The translations under genes and the position numbers were made by a program. Under the pieces are notes generated by a model that was not told where the DNA came from, made no database searches, and saw nothing but the letters and a program-made list of their open reading frames with translations. DNA of 10,126 bases from CAZVLE01 sp964627855 (lineage in GTDB: Bacteria > Bacillota > Dethiobacteria > DTU022): contig CAZVLE010000055.1 in assembly GCA_964627855.1 (NCBI GenBank), forward strand, positions 1-10,126, given 5' to 3'. Of this stretch, positions 1 to 7,087 are shown piece by piece; within the stretch, counting starts at the first letter, position 1, and each line of letters starts with the position of its first letter.

Positions 1-235
1 CACGCTTGTTCCCATCCAAAACACCTGTTGCAAAACCGAGCCGTTCGGGAAGGCCGTAGCGGCCCCGGGCTGTTTTGACCACGGTGCCGGCATCCTGCAA
101 TTTCTTCAGCTCATTAAGCAAAATTGCTTTGTCCTGCTTTTTATGTCCCAGGGCCTCTAAAAGCTGCTGGGGGGTCAGGGCCTTCTGCCGGTTTTCTTTA
201 AGTTGCCGTTCTATCTCCCCGCGTAAGCGGGCCAT
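1..235 (-). CDS. rnr: Ribonuclease R, N-terminal fragment (runs off the window)
   Basis: Only the first 78 codons are present; the gene continues past base 1. RNase R is a processive 3'-to-5' exoribonuclease of the RNB family that degrades structured RNA and helps SmpB/tmRNA clear stalled messages. The visible part is its N-terminal winged-helix domain, a run of charged helices with TPQQLLEAL (residues 21-29) and LLNELKKLQDAG (39-50), ending in the family's RGRYGLPE motif (58-64), which precedes the cold-shock domains. The catalytic RNB domain lies outside. I chose ATG at 235 because AGGA sits five bases upstream. An in-frame TTG at 256 is possible, but its AGAGGAG (278-272) is 15 bases away; an in-frame stop at 262-260 excludes anything longer. 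Position after secG matches the common Firmicutes order secG-rnr-smpB, though a terminator separates the two genes here. The family is clear; the start is less so. Confidence 0.88.
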   Translation of the reverse strand, partial: MARLRGEIERQLKENRQKALTPQQLLEALGHKKQDKAILLNELKKLQDAGTVVKTARGRYGLPERLGFATGVLDGNKR

Positions 236-309
236 ATTGTTCCTGTTTTCGCTCAAGGGTTAAGATCTCAACTCCTCTGCCTTTTTCAGCCGGATTCAGG
301 TCTTCATCT

Positions 310-338
310 ATTATATGACCTTTTTCGCGAAAATAAAA
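310..338 (-). promoter_or_regulatory. Candidate promoter for rnr
   Basis: A perfect TATAAT (315-310) lies 17 bases from a weak -35-like TTTTAT (338-333). It sits just past the secG terminator and about 75 bases before the rnr start, where a separate rnr promoter would be needed. The -35 overlaps the terminator U-tract and matches the consensus poorly, so the call rests on the -10 and its position. Confidence 0.3.
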
Positions 339-367
339 GGCAGGGGTTTTAGTCGACTCCCCTGCCT
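330..367 (-). terminator. Rho-independent terminator after secG
   Basis: On the minus strand a perfect 9-bp stem AGGCAGGGG (367-359) / CCCCTGCCT (346-338) encloses a 12-base loop and is followed directly by TTTATTTT (337-330). It begins 25 bases after the secG stop. A GC-rich stem with a U-rich tail on this strand is a classical intrinsic terminator and marks the end of the glycolytic/secG unit. The loop holds the palindrome AGTCGACT, which may add a small inner stem. Confidence 0.9.
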
Positions 368-392
368 GCAAAACAATTTTAAGGTTGTTATT

Positions 393-617
393 TTAGTATA
401 TTACAACGAGGATAATTGTAAAAAGCATAAACCCTACAGCCAGATAAGTGGTAAAACGGCTGAGTTTTTCATCAAGCCCTTTCTTTTTGCCGACCAGCGA
501 CTGGGCCCCACCGGCAATAGCTCCCAGGCCGGCGCTCCTGCCTGACTGTAAAAGCACAGTTGCAATGAGGGCGAGACATAAAACCAGGTAAATGATTGTT
601 AAAACAGTACCGATCAT
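393..617 (-). CDS. secG: Protein translocase subunit SecG
   Basis: A 74-residue protein with SecG architecture. Hydrophobic segment 1 (about residues 2-23) ends in the typical LLQSG (22-26); a Gly/Ala-rich cytoplasmic loop with SAGLGAIAGGAQSLVGKKKG (28-47) follows; hydrophobic segment 2 (about 56-73) runs to the C-terminus. SecG is the small membrane subunit of SecYEG that stimulates SecA-driven export. Length is normal (about 70-80 residues in Firmicutes). GGAGG (631-627) lies nine bases before the ATG. It follows eno after 88 bases, with a possible promoter of its own in that gap, and is followed by a strong terminator. The eno-secG-rnr order is widespread in Firmicutes and supports the call. 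Confidence 0.95.
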   Translation of the reverse strand: MIGTVLTIIYLVLCLALIATVLLQSGRSAGLGAIAGGAQSLVGKKKGLDEKLSRFTTYLAVGFMLFTIILVVIY

Positions 618-663
618 TTAATATAACCTCCATCAGTAAAACAGTAAAAACCGAGCAGCTGTT

Positions 664-692
664 ATATTAACACATTAAAGAACAATTGTAAA
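664..692 (-). promoter_or_regulatory. Candidate sigma-A-type promoter for secG
   Basis: TTTACA (692-687, five of six bases of the -35 consensus), a 17-base spacer, then TAATAT (669-664, four of six). The predicted start of transcription would be near 657, about 40 bases before the secG ATG and clear of its GGAGG. The spacing and position in the eno-secG gap are right, but AT-rich gaps give such matches by chance. Confidence 0.4.
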
Positions 693-705
693 TAGATGCA
701 GACGC

Positions 706-1986
706 CTATATTTTCCAGATCTTAAGATGATTACCGGCATAACTGGCGGCAGGGCCAAGTTGCTCTTCTATGCGCAGCAGCTGGTTGTACTTTTCAATCC
801 TGTCAATTCTGGAAGGTGCACCTGTTTTGATCATGCCTACCCCTGATCCTACTGCCAGATCTGAGATAAAAGTGTCGGCAGTTTCTCCCGAACGATGGGA
901 AATCATGCAGCTATAGCCGGACCGTTCGGCCAGAGCGATCGTTTCCAGGGTTTCACTGAGGGTGCCAATCTGATTTAGCTTGATCAGAATTGAATTGGCT
1001 ATTGCATCATCAAGGCCTCTTTTCAATCGCTTCGGGTTTGTAACAAAAAGATCGTCGCCAATTAACTTGATCCGCTCACCCATAGCTTCGGTCAGGGTTT
1101 TCCAGCCAGGCCAATCCTCCTCGTCAAGACCATCTTCGATACTGATTAGCGGGAACCGATCGACCAGACCCTGGTAATATTCAATGATCTGCTCCGCCGT
1201 ATCTGCTTTTCCTTCAAAATGATAGAGACCATCCCGGTAAAATTCGCTGGCTGCAACATCAAGAGCAAGGTAGATATCCTCTCCCGGGACAAACCCGGCT
1301 TTTTCTATAGCTTCCATAATCAATACCAGGGCAGCTTCATTCGATTCGAGGTTCGGCGCAAAACCACCCTCATCACCAACATTTGTGTTTAGACTCCGAG
1401 CCTGCAATATTTTTCGCAGCTGGTGGAATACTTCGGTTCCCATTCTTAAAGCCCGGCAAAATGAATCTGCGCCCAGCGGAACAATCATGAATTCCTGAAT
1501 ATCCATATTGTTATCGGCGTGCTCTCCACCGTTAAGGATATTCATGAAAGGTACGGGCAGCAGCGAGGCTTTCAAACCTCCGATATACTGGTATAAAGGC
1601 AAACCGAGCATGTTGGCGGCAGCCCTGGCCAGGGCCAGGGAGATACCGAGTATTGCATTAGCCCCCAGGCGCGATTTGTTGCTTGTATCATCAAGCTCGA
1701 GCATTAATAGATCCAGGTTTTTTTGTTCAAGAACACTTAGCCCGCAAAGTTCCGGAGCGAGGACTTCATTGACATGCCTCACGGCTGTGAGCACCCCCTT
1801 GCCCCCATAGCGCTTCTCGTCACCATCGCGTATTTCAACCGCTTCAAAAGCACCGGTTGAAGCACCTGAAGGAACAGACGCCCGTCCTGCCCAACCACCT
1901 TTTAGATCGACATCAACTTCTAAGGTAGGATTACCGCGGGAATCAAGAATTTCCCTGGCCTGAATTTTTTCAATGGCTTCTTCCAT
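706..1986 (-). CDS. eno: Enolase (phosphopyruvate hydratase)
   Basis: Cytosolic, Mg-dependent enolase interconverting 2-phosphoglycerate and phosphoenolpyruvate. 426 residues, normal for bacteria. Numbered from the chosen ATG, all key residues are present: SGASTGAFEA (40-49), GGEHADNN with His156, Glu165 in the IQEFM segment, the catalytic acid Glu206 in GDEGGFAP, metal ligands Asp243, Glu284 and Asp311, catalytic base Lys336 in ILIKLNQIGT, SHRSGET (363-369) and Lys387. An in-frame GTG at 1995 would add three residues, but AGAGGAG (2003-1997) ends one base before it and ten bases before ATG 1986, so I chose the ATG. The ribosome binding site follows directly on the gpmI stop, and only 16 bases separate the two genes, so they are surely cotranscribed. 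Nothing suggests damage or transfer. Confidence 0.98.
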   Translation of the reverse strand: MEEAIEKIQAREILDSRGNPTLEVDVDLKGGWAGRASVPSGASTGAFEAVEIRDGDEKRYGGKGVLTAVRHVNEVLAPELCGLSVLEQKNLDLLMLELDDTSNKSRLGANAILGISLALARAAANMLGLPLYQYIGGLKASLLPVPFMNILNGGEHADNNMDIQEFMIVPLGADSFCRALRMGTEVFHQLRKILQARSLNTNVGDEGGFAPNLESNEAALVLIMEAIEKAGFVPGEDIYLALDVAASEFYRDGLYHFEGKADTAEQIIEYYQGLVDRFPLISIEDGLDEEDWPGWKTLTEAMGERIKLIGDDLFVTNPKRLKRGLDDAIANSILIKLNQIGTLSETLETIALAERSGYSCMISHRSGETADTFISDLAVGSGVGMIKTGAPSRIDRIEKYNQLLRIEEQLGPAASYAGNHLKIWKI

Positions 1987-2002
1987 ACCGATCACACTCC
2001 TC

Positions 2003-3535
2003 TCAGGATCCTTTAATCATACTCTGCCCCGTCATTTCAGGTGGAACTGCGATGGCGGCAAGGTCAAGGATAGTCGGGGCAATATCGGCCAGTATGCCCC
2101 TATCGCGCAGTTTATACTTCTCCGGTCCGATCAGGATAAAGGGAACAGGGTTTGCACTGTGAGCTGTCAGGGTTTCGCCTTTGCGATCAAGCATCTTTTC
2201 GGCATTGCCATGATCGGCACAGATCAACAGATAGCAGTTCCTGGCCAAAATCTCCTCCTCAATCCTGCCGATGCAACTGTCAACCACTTCAATCGCTTTG
2301 ATGGCTGCTTTAATGATTCCGGAATGGCCAACCATATCAGCATTGGCAAAGTTTGCAACAATCAACGGATGCTGTTCCTGCTTAAGCGTGTCAATAATAC
2401 GATCGGTTACCTCGTAAGCGCTCATCTCAGGTTGCAGATCATAGGTTGCCACCTGTGGTGATGGAACCAGGAGCCTGTCTTCGCCGGCAAAGGGTTTTTC
2501 CCTTCCGCCGTTTAGAAAAAAAGTAACATGGGCATATTTTTCAGTTTCAGCTATCCGCATCTGGGCAATGCCGCTATCCGCATAAACTTCTCCCAGCGTA
2601 GCCTCCAGATCGTCTATGGTAAAGGCTACCGGCAGCGGCAAGTCACGATCATACTCGGTCATGGTAACATAATAAGGCCTTGGAGGGTTCGCACCGCGCT
2701 TAAAGTGAGAAAAGGTTTCTTCGACAAGAGCGCGGGTGATCTGACGGGCCCGGTCAGGCCTGAAATTAAAGAAAATGATACTGTCCTCAGATCGTATCTG
2801 TGCCAGCGGTTCTCCTTGCTGATCTATAATAACAGTTGGCTGAACAAATTCGTCTGCCTCACCCCGCTCATAGGCTTTCTCAAGAGCCTGCAACGGATCC
2901 TCAGCGCGCAGGCCTTCTCCAAGGGTGTAAGCCCGGTAAGCTCGCTCCACCCTGTCCCAGCGGCGATCCCGATCCATGGCGTAGTAACGACCACATATTG
3001 AAGATAGATAGCCATTGCGATGTTTTTTACTGCGCTCGACCAGCTTTTCAAGAAATGGCCTGGCACCATAGGGAATAGTGTCTCTACCATCAAGAATGGC
3101 ATGTACAAAAACAGACCTGACCTTTTCACGGTGAGCCATCTCCAACAGGGCCAACAGGTGCTCAAAATGGCTGTGAACTCCACCATCAGAAACCAACCCC
3201 ATCAGATGAAGAGAACTGTCATTGTTTTTAGCCTTCTCCATCGCCCCAAGCAGGACCGGGTTCTCAAAAAATTCACCGGTTTCGATGCACTGACCTATCC
3301 TGGTCAGTTCCTGGTAGACAATTCTACCGGCCCCAATGTTCAGGTGGCCAACTTCAGAATTGCCCATTTGCCCGGGCGGCAGACCAACAGCCTCTCCGGA
3401 AGCATCAAGAAGGGCCCAGGGATAGTGCCGGTAAAACCTGTCCATATGTGGTGTCTTAGCGGCCAGAATGGCATTACCATCAGTTCTGTCACTGTAGCCC
3501 CACCCGTCTAGAATCAGGAGGAGAATTTCTTTCAA
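2003..3535 (-). CDS. gpmI: 2,3-bisphosphoglycerate-independent phosphoglycerate mutase
   Basis: Mn-dependent iPGM interconverting 3- and 2-phosphoglycerate through a phosphoserine intermediate. 510 residues, typical of the family. Visible elements: LLILDGWG with metal ligand Asp10; the nucleophile Ser60 in GQMGNSEVGH (55-64); SDGGVHSH (116-123); HAILDGRDT (145-153); FFNFRPDRAR with Arg259 and Arg262; NFANADMVGHSG with Asp400 and His404; CADHGNAE with Asp441 and His442; and His459 in LTAHS. The start codon is TTG: no ATG precedes Asp10 in this frame and the next Met is residue 31. AGGCGG lies seven bases upstream, inside the end of tpiA. Only two bases separate the tpiA stop from this TTG, so translation is probably coupled. 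It acts between Pgk and Eno, its neighbours in the pathway. Confidence 0.98.
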   Translation of the reverse strand: MKEILLLILDGWGYSDRTDGNAILAAKTPHMDRFYRHYPWALLDASGEAVGLPPGQMGNSEVGHLNIGAGRIVYQELTRIGQCIETGEFFENPVLLGAMEKAKNNDSSLHLMGLVSDGGVHSHFEHLLALLEMAHREKVRSVFVHAILDGRDTIPYGARPFLEKLVERSKKHRNGYLSSICGRYYAMDRDRRWDRVERAYRAYTLGEGLRAEDPLQALEKAYERGEADEFVQPTVIIDQQGEPLAQIRSEDSIIFFNFRPDRARQITRALVEETFSHFKRGANPPRPYYVTMTEYDRDLPLPVAFTIDDLEATLGEVYADSGIAQMRIAETEKYAHVTFFLNGGREKPFAGEDRLLVPSPQVATYDLQPEMSAYEVTDRIIDTLKQEQHPLIVANFANADMVGHSGIIKAAIKAIEVVDSCIGRIEEEILARNCYLLICADHGNAEKMLDRKGETLTAHSANPVPFILIGPEKYKLRDRGILADIAPTILDLAAIAVPPEMTGQSMIKGS

Positions 3536-3537
3536 TG

Positions 3538-4299
3538 CTAAACCGCCTTTCCAGCCGCCTCTAAGAGAGCTCTAAACGAAGATGCTTCAAGACTGGCCCC
3601 ACCAACCAAAGCTCCATCTACCGTAGGCCTGGAAACAAACGATCCTATATTACCGGCTTTTACGCTACCTCCATACTGGACACGCAGGCCGGCAGCAGCA
3701 GCTTCGCCCAGCTTGTCTATGAAGTAACGGTGAATCAGGCCTGCTGCTTTTTCAGCGTCAAGGTCGGAAGCAGCTTTGCCACTGCCTATAGCCCAGATCG
3801 GTTCATATGCAACTACCAGCTCATTTATGCTTTCCGGGCTCAGGCCGGCCAGGGCTCCCTTAAGCTGAGCTTCTATAACTGCATCTGTCATGCCCCTGTC
3901 TCGCTCTTCCTCCGTTTCACCAACACATAAAATTGGTTTCAGGCCTTTACTCAGGGCAGCCGCAACCTTTAGCTTGATCATATGGTCATCTTCTCCTAAG
4001 AGCTGTCGCCTTTCCGAATGACCAATAATTACGTATTCTACACCATGTTCAATCAACATTGATGCAGCTATCTCTCCGGTATAAGCCCCATTGTCCTCAT
4101 AATGCATATTCTGGGCTCCGATTTTAAGCGAACTGCCCTGCAATGAAGCTGCAACTGCCGCCAAAGCAGTAAAGGGTGGGCAGACAACTACTTCCAGGTC
4201 TGAAAAAGAATCTTCACCCTGCTTTAGCGCACCACAAAAGGCGGCTGCTTCAGAAGCGGTTTTATGCATTTTCCAGTTTGCTGCAATAATTAATGACAT
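3538..4299 (-). CDS. tpiA: Triosephosphate isomerase
   Basis: Homodimeric TIM-barrel enzyme interconverting dihydroxyacetone phosphate and glyceraldehyde 3-phosphate in the cytosol. 253 residues, normal length. Seen: Asn8 and Lys10 in AANWKM; His94 in VIIGHSERR; LCVGET (124-129); the catalytic base Glu166 in VAYEPIWAIGSG followed by flexible loop 6 (about 168-177); YGGSV (209-213); and phosphate-binding DGALVGGASL (228-237). ATG 4299 has AGAGGAG (4312-4306) six bases upstream. It follows pgk by 77 bases, the widest gap among the glycolytic genes; I see neither a terminator nor a credible promoter there. It leads into gpmI with a two-base gap. All catalytic residues are intact. Confidence 0.98.
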   Translation of the reverse strand: MSLIIAANWKMHKTASEAAAFCGALKQGEDSFSDLEVVVCPPFTALAAVAASLQGSSLKIGAQNMHYEDNGAYTGEIAASMLIEHGVEYVIIGHSERRQLLGEDDHMIKLKVAAALSKGLKPILCVGETEEERDRGMTDAVIEAQLKGALAGLSPESINELVVAYEPIWAIGSGKAASDLDAEKAAGLIHRYFIDKLGEAAAAGLRVQYGGSVKAGNIGSFVSRPTVDGALVGGASLEASSFRALLEAAGKAV

Positions 4300-4376
4300 T
4301 TATATCTCCTCTCCAAAATCATAACTTACCATTGTTTTTGCATGATGCCCTTACCCCGGGTTTTAAAGTTTAAATT

Positions 4377-5564
4377 TTACTGTTTATTCTGCAAGACCGA
4401 GATTCCGGGCAGCTCTTTGCCTTCCCAGAACTCCAGGGTAGCGCCTCCGCCGGTAGAGACGAAACTGATCTTTTCAAGCAGGTTTAAACTCTTCAGGGCC
4501 GCTACAAGATCACCGCCACCCACGACAGAGTAAGCCTCACTAGCGGCTATGGCTTCAGCTATCCCGGCAGTCCCGCGATCATAGGGAGGCACTTCAAAGA
4601 CGCCCATTGGCCCATTCCAGACGATCATTTCTGACCTGCCGATTATTTCTGCGTAACGGGCCACAGTTTTCGGTCCTATATCTACTGCTTTCCAGTCATC
4701 AGTAATTTCTTCCGGAGCTACAATCTTAAAGCTGCTGCCGGGTTCCAGCTCCCTGGTTACGACTAAATCCAAGGGCAGGCAGAGTTGGCAACGGCCCTTT
4801 TCACTCGCAGCTATTAATTCGGCCGCCACTGCCACGAGCTCTTTTTCATAGAAGGAAGCTCCCAGATTATTCCCTGCGGCCGCTAAAAAGGTGTTGGCCA
4901 TACCGCCCCCGACAAGCAGCGTATCGGCAATGGACAAAAAACGGCGGATAACACTTATTTTATCCGAAACCTTGGCACCGCCGAGCATTGCTGTCATCGG
5001 TCGCCCCGGCTCATCAAGGCAGCGGGACAGGGATTCAATCTCTTTTTTCATCAACAGGCCGGCAACTGCAGGAATATAGTCTGCAACACCAACCGTAGAA
5101 GCATGTGCACGGTGAGCGGTGCCAAAAGCATCATTGACAAAGAGGTCAAAAGGTGCAGCCATTAAACGGGCAAAGTCGGGATCATTTTTCTCTTCTCCCT
5201 TTTCAAAACGCAAATTTTCCAGGAGGATAATTTCTCCCTCTTTCATGGTTTTAACAGCTTTCTCAACATCCGGACCAATGACCTGATCTAACTTATGAAC
5301 AGGCCTGTCAATCAGATCGGAGAGCCTTTCGGCAACCGGATTCATTTTTAACTCAGCAACAATTTCTCCTTTAGGCCTGCCAAGGTGCGAGGCGATTGCC
5401 AGACAGGCCTTTCGGGCCAATAAATAGTTAATGGTCGGTAAAGCAGCCCGAATACGGCTGTCATCCCGCACTTTATCTTCAATTAGCGGCACATTGAAAT
5501 CAACCCTGACCAGAGCTCTCTTACCGCTAACTTTAATATCTTCGATGCTGACTTTGTTCAACAA
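4377..5564 (-). CDS. pgk: Phosphoglycerate kinase
   Basis: Monomeric two-domain kinase interconverting 1,3-bisphosphoglycerate plus ADP and 3-phosphoglycerate plus ATP. 395 residues, normal. N-domain: LVRVDFNVP (18-26), SHLGRPKG (59-66), LLENLRFEKGEE (114-125), NDAFGTAHRAHAS (144-156). C-domain: MLGGAKVSDK (193-202), VGGGMANTFL (218-227), WNGPMGVFE (316-324), VVGGGDLVAAL (347-357) and STGGGATLEF (370-379). The start is TTG at 5564 (or the adjacent TTG at 5561): an in-frame stop at 5573-5571 excludes a longer product, and no ATG precedes the first motif. GGTGATC (5575-5569), which pairs with the extended 3' end of 16S rRNA, lies four bases before it. It begins 20 bases after rpoN, where cggR and gapA usually stand. 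Confidence 0.98.
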   Translation of the reverse strand: MLNKVSIEDIKVSGKRALVRVDFNVPLIEDKVRDDSRIRAALPTINYLLARKACLAIASHLGRPKGEIVAELKMNPVAERLSDLIDRPVHKLDQVIGPDVEKAVKTMKEGEIILLENLRFEKGEEKNDPDFARLMAAPFDLFVNDAFGTAHRAHASTVGVADYIPAVAGLLMKKEIESLSRCLDEPGRPMTAMLGGAKVSDKISVIRRFLSIADTLLVGGGMANTFLAAAGNNLGASFYEKELVAVAAELIAASEKGRCQLCLPLDLVVTRELEPGSSFKIVAPEEITDDWKAVDIGPKTVARYAEIIGRSEMIVWNGPMGVFEVPPYDRGTAGIAEAIAASEAYSVVGGGDLVAALKSLNLLEKISFVSTGGGATLEFWEGKELPGISVLQNKQ

Positions 5565-5584
5565 AGCTGATCACCAGCCTTTCT

Positions 5585-7003
5585 TCAATTATGCCGACGC
5601 TTGTATGAAGCAGGAATTGATATCTCTTCACGGTACTTGGCCACAGTGCGTCTGGAAATATTAATACCCCTGACCTGAAGCAATTCTGCGAGCCGTTGAT
5701 CACTTAGTGGTTTAAATTGATCCTCAGCAGCAACAAGCTCGCCAATATAAGACTTGATACTGTGAGAAGAGAAATCGGTGCCTCTGCTACCGCTCAAACC
5801 GCTGGAGAAGAAAAATTTAAGGGGAAATAAGCCCCTTGATGTTTGAATATATTTGTTTGCTGTTGCTCTGCTAACAGTTGACTCGTGGACTCCAACCCTT
5901 ACGGCGACTTCTTTTAAAGTCAGGGGTTTGAGCTGTTTAATGCCATGGTCAAGAAAAGGTCTTTGAATATCAATTATCTCCTGGGAAACCCTGAACAGAG
6001 TCATCCGCCTCTGTTCGATGCTGCGAATTAGCCAGTATGCCTTTTCAATTTTGTTCCTAATAAATGAGGACAGTTGCTCATCGGTTCCCTCGCTTTTGAG
6101 GATTTTCTGATAAAAAGGGCTAATCGTCAGCTGTGGAACGGCGCTGTCATTACCAACAATTACATATTGATTGTCAACCTTTTCAACGATTACATCAGGA
6201 ACAATGTAGCGGGTTTCTTCTCCAGCTCCAAAAATAGATCCGGGCTTCGGGTTTAAGGTGCGTATGAGTTCAACCGCTTCTTCAACCACTTCTTCACTAC
6301 AGCTGAGACGGGAAGCTATATAGCGAAAGCGACAGTCTGCAGCAGCTGGAAGATAATGCCTGATAATTTCCAGAGCCAGCTGCGGCGGTTGGTCAAGTTT
6401 TTTAAGCTGCAACAGCAGGCATTCCTGCAGATTTCGACAGCCTATACCGGAAGGCTCCAGCTTTTGAATAATCGCCAGAGCTTCTTCCAGCTCTTCAAGA
6501 TCTGCTCCAAGGACAGCAGCAAGCTCTTCAAGTTCTCCCTGCAGGTAGCCATTATGATCTAGATTGCCGGCCAGGTAAGCAGCAATGCTGTACTGACGGT
6601 CATTAAGGGGCATCATCCGCAGCTGGCCAAGCAAATCTTCAAGCATGGTTCCGGCAATGCCGGCACAGTCTTCTACAGTCGGTTGATAGTCGGGGATTTC
6701 CCGCATTTTATTGCCCGGGTAGTAATTACTCTCTAGATCGTAGTCTCGAAAATAATCTTCCCAGGAAAACTTGTCATCAGAAGTCTTCACTTCCGGCGGT
6801 TCAGATAGTGGCTCATTCTCATCGGGCTTATCTTCTCCCCTGGCTTCCTGGATTTCCAGGACCGGATTATTTAAAAGCTCCTCCTGGATATGATCCTGTA
6901 ATTCAAGCGCAGAGTACTGCAGCAATGTAATGGCCAGCTTGAGCTCTGGTGTAATGATCAGCTTTTGCGACTGTTCCAGCTTGAGGTTATAGTCTAAGCG
7001 CAT
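5585..7003 (-). CDS. rpoN: RNA polymerase sigma-54 factor
   Basis: Alternative sigma factor that binds -24/-12 promoters and needs an AAA+ enhancer-binding activator to open DNA. 472 residues, normal. Region I (about 1-52) is Gln/Leu-rich (QSQKLIITPEL at 11-21; ELLNNPVLEIQ at 42-52). Acidic, poorly conserved region II covers about 53-115. The core-binding domain follows, with LEPSGIGCRNLQECLLLQL (182-200) and TLNPKPG (249-255). Region III contains the helix-turn-helix LTLKEVAVRVGVHESTVSR (361-379) and KFFFSSGL (396-403). The RpoN box near the C-terminus reads SRRTVAKYRE (450-459), where the usual first residue is Ala. ATG 7003 has GAAGGAG eight bases upstream. It is 84 bases after whiA and 20 bases before pgk, so it probably shares a transcript with glycolytic genes. 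No activator gene or sigma-54 promoter is visible nearby. Confidence 0.97.
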   Translation of the reverse strand: MRLDYNLKLEQSQKLIITPELKLAITLLQYSALELQDHIQEELLNNPVLEIQEARGEDKPDENEPLSEPPEVKTSDDKFSWEDYFRDYDLESNYYPGNKMREIPDYQPTVEDCAGIAGTMLEDLLGQLRMMPLNDRQYSIAAYLAGNLDHNGYLQGELEELAAVLGADLEELEEALAIIQKLEPSGIGCRNLQECLLLQLKKLDQPPQLALEIIRHYLPAAADCRFRYIASRLSCSEEVVEEAVELIRTLNPKPGSIFGAGEETRYIVPDVIVEKVDNQYVIVGNDSAVPQLTISPFYQKILKSEGTDEQLSSFIRNKIEKAYWLIRSIEQRRMTLFRVSQEIIDIQRPFLDHGIKQLKPLTLKEVAVRVGVHESTVSRATANKYIQTSRGLFPLKFFFSSGLSGSRGTDFSSHSIKSYIGELVAAEDQFKPLSDQRLAELLQVRGINISRRTVAKYREEISIPASYKRRHN

Positions 7004-7087
7004 TATAGAAGCTCCTTCAATACATATATTACCAGCAAGTGCGCCAAAGCTCTGGCTCCCTTTAATTATATTTTCGCCATCTTTGAA

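Noticed and set aside
322..333. 12-bp palindrome TTTTCGCGAAAA
   Set aside because: It overlaps the terminator U-tract and the following A-run; short palindromes arise easily there and I see no second copy.
194..337. Open frame on the minus strand upstream of and overlapping rnr, coding-like in composition (DEDLNPAEKGRGVEILTLER)
   Set aside because: It has no usable start codon, runs back into the secG terminator, and stops inside rnr at TAA; I recognise no family. It is probably leader sequence.
1973..3535. Long plus-strand open frames opposite gpmI and eno (162, 157 and 163 codons)
   Set aside because: They are antisense shadows of well-conserved genes, with no family resemblance and no ribosome binding sites of note.
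4300..4376. 77-base pgk-tpiA gap as a possible terminator/promoter or small gene
   Set aside because: It contains a CCCGGG palindrome without a U-tract, no matched -35/-10 pair, and only a five-codon reading frame; it holds only the tpiA ribosome binding site.
7028..7045. TTGGCG...TTGCT upstream of rpoN, resembling a sigma-54 -24/-12 promoter (autoregulation)
   Set aside because: The GG and GC elements are only 9 bases apart instead of 12, so it cannot be a sigma-54 promoter.
7019..7047. TTGGCG, 17-base spacer, TGTATT as a sigma-A promoter for rpoN
   Set aside because: Each hexamer matches only four of six bases, and the predicted transcript would start inside the rpoN ribosome binding site (7018-7012).
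7065..7070. TATAAT in the whiA-rpoN gap as a promoter -10
   Set aside because: The -10 is perfect, but the hexamer at the right distance (ATATGA) matches only two bases of the -35 consensus; too weak to annotate.
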